64,000 nt of DNA from Xiphydria camelus (Eukaryota; Arthropoda; Insecta; Hymenoptera; Xiphydriidae), in assembly GCA_963678675.1 (NCBI GenBank), contig OY783198.1:873001-937000 (forward strand), given 5' to 3'. The notes beneath the pieces were generated by a model. The model did not search any database and was not told the DNA's origin. It was given only the letters and a program-made list of their open reading frames with translations. This document shows, in pieces, positions 1 through 11,768 of this stretch (positions are counted from its first letter, which is position 1; every line of letters starts with the position of its first letter). Position numbers and translations under genes: made by a program.

Positions 1-1366
1 GGAAAGTTCCCGGCTGTACATATGCATCGAGCGTAATACGACTCCGCAAATGAACGCCATCCCCGATTGGACCTCGAGAAAGTCCGTAAAAAATGAATAA
101 AAGCAAAAAAGCTCGTGCCTTCGATCGGCGGGACAAAACGTCGAAGCACTTTGATGCGAAAGCACGAAAAGTCGTGAGAACGTAAATATTTGCGGATACG
201 AGACCGTGTGTGTATCGATCGTCCACGCATGTTGCGTTCGCGCGCGCCTCATTCGGTAAATTAATACGGAAATAAACACGCGTGATATCTCAAGGAACTG
301 TACGGAGCGATCCTCGAGGCGGTCCATCGGTTCTATCGACTTTGACGTCACACGTAACGAATTGAGGAAATACGCGGCGCCGTAAAAACGCCGCGTACTT
401 AAAGCGACCCGCTCGTATTTCGTTTCACGTAATTGCGTCGTCCGTACAATCGAGTGTCTGCGGTTTACGCGAGACGCGTTACGAGCGGAGAGAAGCGCGC
501 GACAGTGACATAGCGCCGCGCTGCAAAGTCCACGAGTTGTTTTGCGCGTACGGCCGAATATCAGAGCCAGGACCGGCTTTTTATGTTTAACGGTCGGGCT
601 GCTCCGAAACGAAAATAAATGCTATTTTTCATACATACGAGTATGTAGATATATATTCCGAATGATCGTGACGAGAATTACGTTGCATCTATACACATGA
701 TGGAGGGATTCCACGTGAGAGTAAAAATGCCGCAATACGTAGATCCGCGTACGCGACTCGGAAGTGCGAGAACGTACGTCACATCGTATTGCGCGAGCCC
801 GTCCAAAGCCCGAAGAACTTTACAGCGCGACTCGCCTGGACGGATTAATCCTTCCAGAAAAAATATTCCTTCGGGAGGACTTTCGAGCGGTATGGAAAAA
901 TCGTCGAGTCATCAACGTCAACACGGATCAGACTGTGCACTCGAAAATCGACGTCGCTCTAATTTTTCGTATTCACAAGTCCCTTCTCCGCTTGCCGACT
1001 CCTCCGTACTTACGATCCTCACTCTCGGCGCGCTGCGCGATCAAAGTCGAGGAGGGTCGAAAGCCGCGGAGGTCGAGAAGGAGGACGACACGAAAGTAAG
1101 AGTGCATCGTAAACAGGAGGAGTCGACTTTTTCTACGGAGTTCGGACTGCCAGGTGTATAGTAGATATATGAGGTCTACCTGCGTAACGGAATCCTCCGC
1201 GAGACGGAAGACGCGCGTACGAGGGAACGAGCGCAAAAACGCGACGCTCGAGATGGGCAAAAAGTGTGGGAGCCACGCGAGCGGGCTTGAACGCCCATTA
1301 ATTGGAGCGTCAAGACTGCCGAATCGGCGCTATCGAAAATCCTCCCTTTCTTTCGCTCTTCTTCAT
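1..1366. other. No gene recognised; unique CpG-rich DNA
   Basis: Open frames here, including one of about 150 codons near 697-1161, have no recognisable domain, are rich in Arg and Ser as expected from translated CpG-rich DNA, and lack convincing splice structure. I see no RNA gene. The stretch ends at the TA target site of the transposon that follows. Confidence 0.6.
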
Positions 1367-1368
1367 TA

Positions 1369-2856
1369 GGGGAGAGTTGCCTATATTGAACCGGTACCTA
1401 AATTGAACCTCCTGGCTATTAGAAAATGAGTATTTATACTGATTCCAGAGATTTCGATTATTTTCAAAATGTAAAGCGCTGATTCCAAAAAGCATGCACT
1501 CTTATTAACACATATACCCTATATATGGACTATATCTGAAAGGAAATATCAAATATTAACGATTTTATGTACGAGAACATTTTTTCTTTTCATGAAAAAT
1601 CATCGATAACTCGGCGAACCTCTAAGATTTCCTCAATAAGTGCATGATTTTTGGAATCAGCGCTTATAAGATGTTGACAAAAATCGAAATCTCTGGAATC
1701 GAACTCTCGACCATCCTATCTTGTGTATTTTTTCGCGTTGATTACGAAAATCATCAATATATTGAGGAAATCTCAAAGGAACACCAAGATATCCATGACT
1801 CTTTTATGAAAAAATAATTTTTCCGAACATAAAATCGCTGATATCTCACATTTCTTTTGAGATATGGACCTGATAACCATGATTTTCGTAATCAGCGCGA
1901 AAAAATACATCGGATAGGGTGGTCGAGAGATCGATTTTAGAGATTTCAATTTTTGCGAAAAATTGAAAAAATCTAAGGCATACCCCTTAGATTTTTCGCA
2001 AAAATCGACATCTCTGGAATCGAACTCTCGACCATCCTATCTTATGTATTTTTTCGCGCTGATTACGAAAATGATAGATTTATTGAGGAAATCTCAACGG
2101 AACACCGAGATATCGATGATTTCTTGCGGAAAAATAATTTTTTTATACACAAAATCAGCGTTATTTCATATTTCCTTTGAGATTTCGACCTAATAACTGT
2201 GGTTTTCGGAATCAGCGTAAAAAAATACATAAGATAGGGTGATCCAGAATTCGATTCCAGAGATTTCGATTTTTGCGAAAAATCTAAGGCATACCCCTTA
2301 GATTTTTCGCAAAAATCGAAATCTCTGGAATCGAATTCTCGACCATCCTATCTTATGTATTTTTTCGCGCTGATTACGAAAATTATAGATATATCGAGGA
2401 TATCTCAAAGGAAGACCGAAATATCGATGATTTTCCGTGAAAAAAGTAATTTTCTGGTACATGAAATCACCGATATCTTATATTTCCTTTGAGATATCGT
2501 CAATATATCTACCATTTTCGGAATCAGCGTGAAAAAATACATCGGATAGGGTGGTCGAGAGATCGATTTAAGAGATTTCAATTTTCGCGAAAAATTGAAC
2601 TCTCGACCATCCTATTTTATGTATTTTTTCGTGCTGATTACAAAAATTATAGATATATCGAGGATTACTCAAAGGAAGACCGAAATATCGATGATTTTCG
2701 GCGGTTGAGAGTTTGATTGAAAACATTTCAAGGAAGTTAAAGATGAAAATCTCTTATTTTATGTACTTTTTGTAGGCATACTGACCGGTACTAATTTACT
2801 TAAAATAGCCAGGAGGTTCAATGTAGGTACCGGTTCAATATAGGACAACTCTCCCC
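1369..2856. mobile_element. Non-autonomous TIR DNA transposon, 1.49 kb, TA target site
   Basis: The element begins GGGGAGAGTTG and ends CAACTCTCCCC. About 50 bp of each end are inverted copies of each other: both carry the GAACCGGTACCT-type core and a CCTCCTGGCTATT segment, left at 1369-1420 and right at about 2804-2856. A TA flanks each end (1367-1368 and 2857-2858), fitting a TA-targeting superfamily such as Tc1/mariner relatives. The inside has no transposase frame. It holds about four degenerate units of roughly 285-320 bp, starting near 1690, 2010, 2315 and 2595, each with a CGACCATCCTATCTT core, interleaved with inverted copies (GGATAGGGTGGTCGAGAG near 1911, 2234 and 2546). The family is not identified; the TIR structure is seen directly. 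Confidence 0.85.
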
Positions 2857-2858
2857 TA

Positions 2859-5800
2859 CCCCTCACAAAATCGGGCTAACTTTTTTCCACGGGAGCAAAA
2901 CTCGGCGCACTCGTCGATGCGCAGAATTTTTACGATTCTTCGTCCTCGCCGCGAATCGAGCTAACTTTTTTCCCTTTGCGATCGGAACTTCCCGAGCGAC
3001 GATCGACGGAGCCGTCAGCGATTCCGCCTCTTCATCCATCACCCCGCGACATTGGAACTTTCCGCGGCGACGGCGGCCGGAGGATCGAGCGTGGCGAAAA
3101 ATAATGGTCGGCGGGGATCCTTGAAGTCGGGTGCAAAAGGCGTATCGTCTTCTCATTGTCTACCTACTCGCCCCGCCGGACCGGTAGGACTTACGTAATC
3201 CCACGTATCGCGAGTTTATCGTAACTTCCAAACGCTGCTGAGGCACGCTCGCACGTTTTCCGCGCGGATCTCTTCCTGGCGGATTTCTACGATGCGATCT
3301 CTAGGGAAGGGCGTCACGCGGAGAGGAGACTCGATTCGAAAGGTTTCGAGGGCCTTCGCGTGTACCGCGGTAACGAGATCGCATACGTAATCACTGCGTG
3401 CTTCTTTTAAATTGCGCGTTACGCAATTTGCCAGGCAGGGTCAAGTGGGAACAGGCAGAGATATTCGTATCGCGTCGCGCGTTGGTCACGAGCCTCGCGG
3501 AATCGTTCTCCGGGAGGCACAACGCATCAAGGATAAACAGAAACCATTCCTCCGACGAAGTCGCTCATCTCGGAGCCAGCGACTTGGCGGGAAAGCGGAT
3601 GCGGTGCGTTTTGAAAAATTCCAGCGGCAGATTACCGCCTCGTAATCGTCGGGTGCTCCAGAAATCGAGCGTCGGGAGAACCGCAAATTGACGCGCGACG
3701 GTCTGAACGAGAAGCCCGAGCTCTACTGAAATCCGTGATACGCGTTTCGCAATCCCTTATCTTCATTATCCATCGGCTACACGTTACGAGTACCTCGTGT
3801 ACATTCTCGCTCGAAGAAGCATCCGGAGAGTGATTCCACCTCCGGCGTAGCTTCGAGTTGCCGGTTTCGATCGTTTCCGGCCGATCGATTCTCGACCGCG
3901 TCTCGACTTCCGCCCCGCCGCGGTGACTGCAAAGACGCGGCCGCGCATCGGAGGCTCGACGAGAATACCCGATAACCCCGAACCGGAAGGAATTCCTCGG
4001 TATATAAACCGGGCACGCGGCCGAGACGTTCGATCGTACGTGTACACCCGCTCGAGTATAAATGTACGGGAGAAAGCACCCTGTAACTTGTGTCTTATGA
4101 AAACTCGATGGAAAACCGAGCCACGATCTTCAAAGTACGACAAACTGCACGGGGAATGGATAACGAAGATGTTACGTGACAGCGATAAATCTATATTTAA
4201 AAACGGTCGAGTATCGCATCAGCGATCCCGGCTATGCCGGCCGTCTCGCAAGTCCAAAAATATTTTCCACCGTGGAAAAAAAGTTTAAGGACCGCCTTTC
4301 AGGCTGTTTACGACGATTCGTCTTCCGCGAACGATTAGGCGTTCTCGAGTGCGCACACTCGGCAAATGGTGATGTGAGCGATAATATAATACATAATTCA
4401 CGGTAATCGGAGTAATGGGGTACGCCGAAAATAGCCGTTCCATTCAATGTGTTCCTCGTATGCCGAATTAGGTCTAACTAGTTCCAGAACTAGGATCCAA
4501 AAGAAAGTGTTTTCCCGATGTACAAAAGCCACGGAGATGCCGCACGCTTTTCCATTAATGCACGTCGACGAGTACAGATCGATCTCGCGAAAAATAAATC
4601 CGGTCGAAAGTATAATAAATCCAAGCACTCTCTCTCTCTCTCTCTCACTCGATGTTTCCTCCACACGATTAAACGCCGCGGTCGTATACTCCGGTCGAGG
4701 TACGAAAACAGACCTTTTCCCTCCTGGCGCGAATCCTCCTCAACTTTGCCCTCCTCGTCGTCTCGAGAAGCGCGCAGCCGATGTTTTGCCTTCTCGCGCG
4801 GCGAACACGACGCGCGCGGGTTCTACACTCGACGAAACGCGAACGCACATACACCTGTTCCAGGCGGTACTCCGAGTGACTCGAGCCGCGCCGGAGCCTG
4901 ACCAACCTGCGGCCCACCTCGAGTGGGAGGAGGGTGTACCTTGACTCAATGACGTCATTGGTACACTAGACGGCTCTCCGTCGCCGCGAATTACGAAACC
5001 TATTATACGGCCCCCGTCTTACGGTCATTAATGACTCTGCCCGGTTTAGCCGCGAGGGAGGTACCTACCCGTCGGAGGATAGGACGTTGACGGCCGTGTG
5101 CCACATTATTTTCGCTGAATATCTTCCTGTGATCGAGGACGAAATGAGTGTGGACGGACAGTTATCGCGTACGCGACATTTCTCTTAAGTTTCTTATTCC
5201 GTGTTGAAGACGGATAAATTGTAACTTCTCGATTTTAAGAATTGCATAAAGGGGGAGATTTTTTCTGTCATTTTTGCCTCGTGCAAAATTTTCTAACCGT
5301 GGCATCAACATTTGTATCTATATATATGTATAGAGGATGTCTAGATGAAGGCGGAAGTGTCCGCCGGAAGTGTCACTGACACCTGCTATACGATGTACCC
5401 CTCTTTTCGCTCAACAAAGTACTCCTGCTTTCTTTCACACGCGTACATCGTGACGCGTTTGCGTGCCTCGAAGTTTCTCGAAAAATCGAAATCCCCGCAA
5501 TTTTAGGTTCCAGATGATTATTTTATTTAACCAAAAAAAAATCATTGATATCTCGGAATTCTTTCGAGAAATCCGTAATTTTCAAAATCAACGCGATAAA
5601 GATAACAAATGATTTTAGAAGATCTTGAAATATCGGGAGAACTTTAATCTTAGATTTCGTTGGACAACGTATCATACGTCGATGCATTTTCAGCGCCGCG
5701 CGTTGCAGCGTATCAGCGGGAAAGTGGAACCACTTCGAATTTCTTGCCGGGTTATAAGCGTCCTTTCGATATCGTTTCGATTCCGCGCCGCTTAAGGCAC

Positions 5801-6232
5801 GAGTTCACATTTTCACGAGGTAAAACGCTCTTCTCAGTGTGTCAAGGCCGTGTATCACGCCAAGCATAACAGGGCTGCATTATATGCCTGGCGTAGCGTA
5901 CGACGACTATTCTTTTTTGTCGCAATACACGCGTCTCCTTATATATAGAATTGTTTTGTTATGATCGAGTTATATTAGAAATCAGTGGACGACTCGCCCT
6001 TACTATCGCTCGGGCGTGACGACCGCGTTGCCCGGTGCACGGTCGCGGCTCAACCGCCGAGAACCCGGAACGTAACTCGAGGCACGTCCGTTTCCCCCGC
6101 GGCGAGACTGCGCTTCCGGCAACGATGTGCATTTTCGGATACGAGTGTGCAATACCTACTCTCTGAATCAAAGAGTAGGCAACTTGCAACCACGCGTTGT
6201 GTACTTGCACCGCGCGCGGATGTAAAATGCGC

Positions 6233-6267
<35 letters not shown>

Positions 6268-6852
6268 GAGTCGGGGCTGATTAACGGTTTGTTTGCAAGT
6301 CGCTCGACCGGCCGTTATTGGTCCATCGCGAGCGTAACGAGCTACCGTACTAACCGATGATAACGAGCTCCGCGGGTCGAAAACAGTTCGAAACCCGTAA
6401 TCGTTTAGCGAATTGGCGCGAAGCTCGATGTCCATCGAACATCGCGCCGATCGATTCTGCATCGGGTACCTACCGTAAAGCCAATCATAGACGTTCAAGT
6501 AAATAATATAAATTTTCGATTCTTTTCTGGTCGCCTCTACACAGGTGGGAATATCTGCAAGTTTTGTCACATAGGTACACGCTCCAGTTTGCCAGCACAG
6601 GCGACCTGAACAGGTCTACCCGTCAAGTATACTGTTGCGTGTATGACTGGCATAAGCAAACACGCGTGTTAGAGAGACGCCGCGCGCGACGAGTAGAGGT
6701 ACATAGACTTCGTCGTAAATTTGTCAACGCCGAGCTCTCCGAAAAAAGTGCACATTCCGGTACGCCGGCATTGACTCGAGGCTCCTAAAGCGCGCGATCG
6801 CGTATCGCCTCGGAGGAAATTTGAGAAAGGGCGTGACATCTTCCGACGATAT
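2859..6852. other. No gene recognised; CpG-rich DNA with a CT microsatellite
   Basis: No conserved protein or RNA gene is visible on either strand. A CT run lies at about 4628-4646. A segment near 5480-5640 resembles, in degenerate form, the internal repeats of the 1369-2856 transposon (shared GATATC-rich phrases) and may be an old fragment. The many open frames reflect CpG-rich composition rather than coding sequence. Confidence 0.5.
6233..6268. repeat. (GA)n microsatellite
   Basis: A nearly uninterrupted AG/GA run of about 36 bases within CpG-rich DNA. Confidence 0.9.
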
Positions 6853-6855
6853 AAT

Positions 6856-6983
6856 GTACGAGGGCAGTGTGAAAAGTCGGATACGTTTTAAATTAAACAC
6901 GTTCTTGAAAAATAAACGAACAATTCCTAAAAAAGAAAGTGTTTAATTTAAGTAGTATCGGACTTTTCACTCTGCCCTCGTAC
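6856..6983. mobile_element. Small MITE or hairpin element, 128 bp
   Basis: Two 44-45-base arms (6856-6900 and 6940-6983) are inverted copies with only a few mismatches. Both begin, reading inward, with GTACGAGGGCAG and end with an AAATTAAACAC segment. They enclose a spacer of about 39 bases. There is no coding capacity. The size and structure fit a miniature inverted-repeat element; the family is unknown and a target-site duplication is not clear. Confidence 0.75.
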
Positions 6984-9900
6984 TAGAGTCTCTCTCACCC
7001 GCACAGACTCTCTTTTGATCCTACAGAAATAACAACGTCCGCATGAGTCGAGAGAAACGAGCGGCCGTGATTTCTCGATGTCATGCGAGTTTCTGCGAAA
7101 ACTACTGTGACGCGCGTGCCGTGTTTACACGTACGACCACAAGGTACCCACCTACCTATATACGCATCCGCGTAAGAGCAAAGTTAAACGCGCCGCTTTC
7201 GTGCCGAATTGCGAAACCTCTGGTACTTACGCCGGTCGCTGCAGCCTATTCCGAGTTCCGCGCGGGTCGACCGCCCGAGTACAAAACGCCACGGTTTTCG
7301 CCTCGCGAGACTGCCTCGCTATTTTTGAGAGTCACCTCGCTCCCTTTCGAGAAAAACATCCGCCACGAGACACGCGGGAAACGGTTCCGTGAGAATATAA
7401 CGAACCACTCGCGTCGTCGCGTTGGCGAAGTACGGAGGGCGCACGTGCAGTCCACCCGCTTATCCGCGTACACGCAATCGCGTTACGCGCGTCGCCGCGA
7501 TAAGGGCAAAACAGCTGCCGTAATTCTCTCCAATTTTTGCGCCTCGCAGTCTTCGCGAATCGCTTCGCTCCGCCGTGACATTTTTACGCCTCCTCGCGAT
7601 ATGCGCGCGCTGCTGCTGCAACGCACACGCGTGCGGAAAATGCGCTCCCGACAACCCTCGCCCCTGCTTCTCCCGCGCCGCGTTTAGTCGCCAATCCCGC
7701 ACGTCGCCCGCCTCGTTACTTTCGGCTTTGCTTCTTTGCAGATTCGACCGAGCCGAGGAGGAAGCGCAAGGAGCGCAGGCCAGAAAAGCGCGAAAGCCAC
7801 GAAAGGCTGTGTATGTAAATATGTTTATTTTATTTTCGCTGTCTCGCTCTCATATAATTTTTCGCGCTACGATAACTCTTCCGCTTCCTTTCTCTATTTC
7901 TCTCGAGTCAGTTTCTAATTAGGTTTAAGAGTAGACTATATGTATAAGTTCCTGCGTCGTATTTTCTTTTCCATTACTTCGTCAAGCTGCGATGTATGTA
8001 TCAACGCTGGTGAAAAAAGAATTAAGGGTGAAATCGAATGAATGTTTGCTAACGAACGTTACTCGGCCGATCCGGTTAATTTCCGATTGATACTTAATTG
8101 GAATATTGTCAAAGTGTCATTTTTATATTATATATGGACCGATATTTCTCTCTCGCGCGACGCTACATTTTCACGGATTTCCAATTTTCCGCTTCGTTCG
8201 TATCGATAAGCGCTTCCGTCTCTTTCGCCCTCCTTTCGCAATCCAACCGAAACAATCATCGATATATGTAGAATTTACCTTCCGCCACCACGCTGCAGCG
8301 ATATCGATGACACGCGCGACGTCACTCCGATGCACACCCGACCGATATACTTTTCGTCGACGCGAACGCGTCGCGCACCACTCCACTCCGCGGTTATTCG
8401 ATGATTGAAAACGATCCGCGGGCGAATTACGCGCGGAGAGGTGCGTCACCCGCAGCTCCCGCGTGCACTGGAAAGTGCGTGTGCACGAGGTTCGAGTTGC
8501 ACACCGGTCCCTCCGCGGCGGTGTCACGTCTGGTAGCCGTGACACGCGCGCGAGCGTTGGTGGGGCGCGCCCGCGTGTCCACCACTTCCGACAGTCGATT
8601 CGCACGAGTTGCCACCGAGTGCTGCACCCCCTTCGTAAGAGCCAGGGGGGTTACCGGCGAGCGATGTCGACGAAGGTGAAACGAAATTACGAGGCGTATG
8701 CGGCGTGGATAACAAACGGAGCGCCAGCTGCACGCGTCGACAGCTGTTCTCCACCCACGCATTTTTTTTCACGTCGCGGAGGTACTGTTGTTATTGCCGA
8801 GACTGCATCGGCGTGAAAGGGAGACAAAAAATGTAAGGATATCGCGGCGATATCGCCGCGCGCGTGAAATAAAACGGTGTCAAAAGAGAAAAAATTGTTC
8901 CGTTCGCGACTATGTAATTCAGCGTATTCTGCGCGCGATCGCAGAGACCGTTTGGTACGATTTAATTACTCGCAATATACTGTAATCGCTTCATCGACGA
9001 TCAGTTTCGTTCTTCCGCGAGAAATTACGTGAGTCAACCGGAAGATTCGCGAGCGACGACTCAACGCCGGCGGTCGCTGCCGCGCGTTAATCGCTAACGG
9101 GGTTCATTAAATATTCTCATTACCGGCGTTACACGCAAGTGCATCCGCGCGCGCTCGCGATCGATATAGCTCGAAAATTTCCCAGCGGGGACGACCGACC
9201 GACCGTCGCCCCAGCCCTGTACCTAATATACTCGGTTAACAACTACGCGGAGAAATTATTCCGCGCGCGTCGCGTGAAAGTGAGAAGTAACGCGAGAAGA
9301 GGACGTAACCCGACCCCAGGGTTACGGCCGCCTGTACGCGTACGCGTTTAGATTCGAGCGCGCTGTAACATACGACGCGGAGACACGCGCGGCCGGTGTC
9401 GGCGAGATTGGAAATTCGCGCGGTCGAGTCTGCGAGCTTGCGGTTTCCGGAAGAAATCGGTAGAAGCGGCGAGAGAAATTCCGAGCGCGTGATCATATAC
9501 GTCCTGCTGGCGCCCGAACGCATTTCCCTCCCTCCTGGAAAATAGAGCCGGCCGAGTGCCGCGTGCACGCATTTATCCACACACGTCGCGATTTTAACCG
9601 TGCGTATTTATATTTCACGCAATCGAGTCCCGCGCGTTTGCGACAACAGTTTGAACACTGCCTATAAATACGTCGTTCGGCTCGTTGCGCAAGACGGATT
9701 GCGGAAGACGGATCGACCTTAAATCGTACGATCAACAATCAATATCCTCCGCCTCGTTTGCATCTCGCGAGCGAATATTCGACGCGATACGAGCCGACGT
9801 CGAAAGCTCACCCATCCACTCGCGTCATGCGCGTCGCTTATCTCGGATACCGGTAATTCACGCGCGAACGATATACACGAGGATCTCTCGAGGCGTTACG

Positions 9901-10710
9901 CGGTGCGCCACCGAAAACCTTCGCGGAGACTCGCCTTTCATTTTTGCAACGTTCCGCGAATCGCTGCGGCGATGGAGCGGGCGAAGATCCGCATAGCGGC
10001 GGTTGGCGGTGGACGGCAAAATCGCGACCGTGAAACTCGCGCTGTGCGCGATAACAATATTGTAGCCGCTGCCGCGCTATTCCGCGTTCCCGCGTTACCA
10101 TCATCCTTCGCAGGATGCCGCGCTACGAAGAGCCGCGAATTCGACTCGTGTGCCGTGACTGCGGAAATCTCGCGGATGCCACGCAAGGTCGCCGCGAATG
10201 AGCAGCACGCGCGCGTGTCCGCGTACGCGTACGTACGTTCGCGGAGACGCATGCGAGTCCTTAATGCGACGCGCTCCGGGCTCGGCGGAGGTTCGCCAAG
10301 TTCAAGGCTCGCGAGTCGTAATTCAATAGCGGATCGAGCGTGTCGATAATAATCGTTGCCATATGCGGAATCACCGTGCGCGCGCGTACGTGACCCGGGA
10401 GAAGGGCGGATCGAGGGGATCCACTGCGGTACGGGAGGCGAGCGAGAATCGTTGCTTATTTGCGTACCGACGGTGATTGCTCTCGCCTCTGTACGCAGGT
10501 GGATTCAGAGACACCGCGTGAGGCGTCATTCTGTTTTGACCGATCCGTTCGTTCCGGAGTAACGATACCGAAGTCGAATGATAAAAACGATTCCGTATAA
10601 TCCTTAACGTTCGCACGGCGTCTCTTGTTTTCGCGTTCATCGTAATCTCTCACCCGCCCTTTACGATACCCGAGAAGAGTGCTATTTCACCTCTGCCCGA
10701 CACTCTCGTC

Positions 10711-10736
10711 GAGGAGGAGGAGGAGGAGGAGGAGGA
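10711..10736. repeat. (GAG)n microsatellite
   Basis: Eight to nine tandem GAG triplets in non-coding DNA. Confidence 0.9.
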
Positions 10737-11744
10737 ACGATCGCAATCGAGAATCGACGGTCGACACTCTCGAGACCACTCTCCCGCGGGATCCTCGATA
10801 ACGCGGTTACCCTGCATTCACGCGAGACGACAATGAGAGCCGTGATCAATCGCGGTTGCATTTACCTTGCATCGACGTCGAAACTCGACGTTTATACGAA
10901 GAGGCGTGCGGATGATCCCCCTAAATCGTAAATCGTTCTCGGGCTGCACTTCTCCATCGGATATCGATCCGCTCGAGAGATTCGTTCGAACGGCGACGCA
11001 ATTCCGGCAATGTTTAGCGCGTCGGTGGGATCCCTCTCCATTTTCCGCCTCGTTTCTCCGCGCACGCAGACTCGACATCAATGAGAGAGCCGGTATAGCT
11101 CCGCTCTCCGTTGATTCTCTCAAAATGTCGTGCGCGTATAATCCACGCTCTCGTTAACGCGTCGTCCGCGTGGAAATTACAGTTCGAAAACATACTCATC
11201 GACAAATCGTACTCGCGCCCCGTGCCGTCGTCGAATATCGATTCCGATAACCTCGTCAAGACACCCAGGCAAGACGAGTGGGTGGCTTCGAACCCTCTTT
11301 CGCGCGGTATACGAGAGTTCCGCATAATTCTCATTCCAAATATCACCTCTCACGGGGAAAGGTTCCCTCGGGAGACATTCCTATGTACTTCGGGGATTCC
11401 ACTCTCACTTTTTGCCCCCTTTCTTCTCCCCCTCCCAAGCCCGATAAATATGTACCTATACATACGTATCGTTCCATTTATCATTTCACCAGTCCGTTAT
11501 ACGGATATCGTCGTAATCGAATTCTTTCGCCGTATCGCGCGCGCACGCACGCACTCTTGTACCTGTTTCTCCCCTCGCGTCGACGATCGGCGAACTCCAT
11601 GGTCACTTGGTAGTACACGATTCTTATGGTGAACATCGCGCGAAACGAGACCGACGCGCATCTCTCGATTTCGACATACGCGCTAGTACTGAAATACCAG
11701 TGCTCGCCACACCGTATACAATTACCTCTTTCCATGGGGGGCCC

Positions 11745-11768
11745 CGCGCGCGCGCGCGCGCACACACA
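11745..11768. repeat. (CG)n-(CA)n dinucleotide repeat
   Basis: An alternating CG run of about 16 bases passes directly into a CA run. Alternating purine-pyrimidine DNA of this kind can adopt Z-form. Confidence 0.85.

Noticed and set aside
7043..7687. Plus-strand frame of 214 codons
   Set aside because: Arg- and Ser-rich translation of CpG-rich DNA with no recognisable domain, and equally long frames overlap it on other strands.
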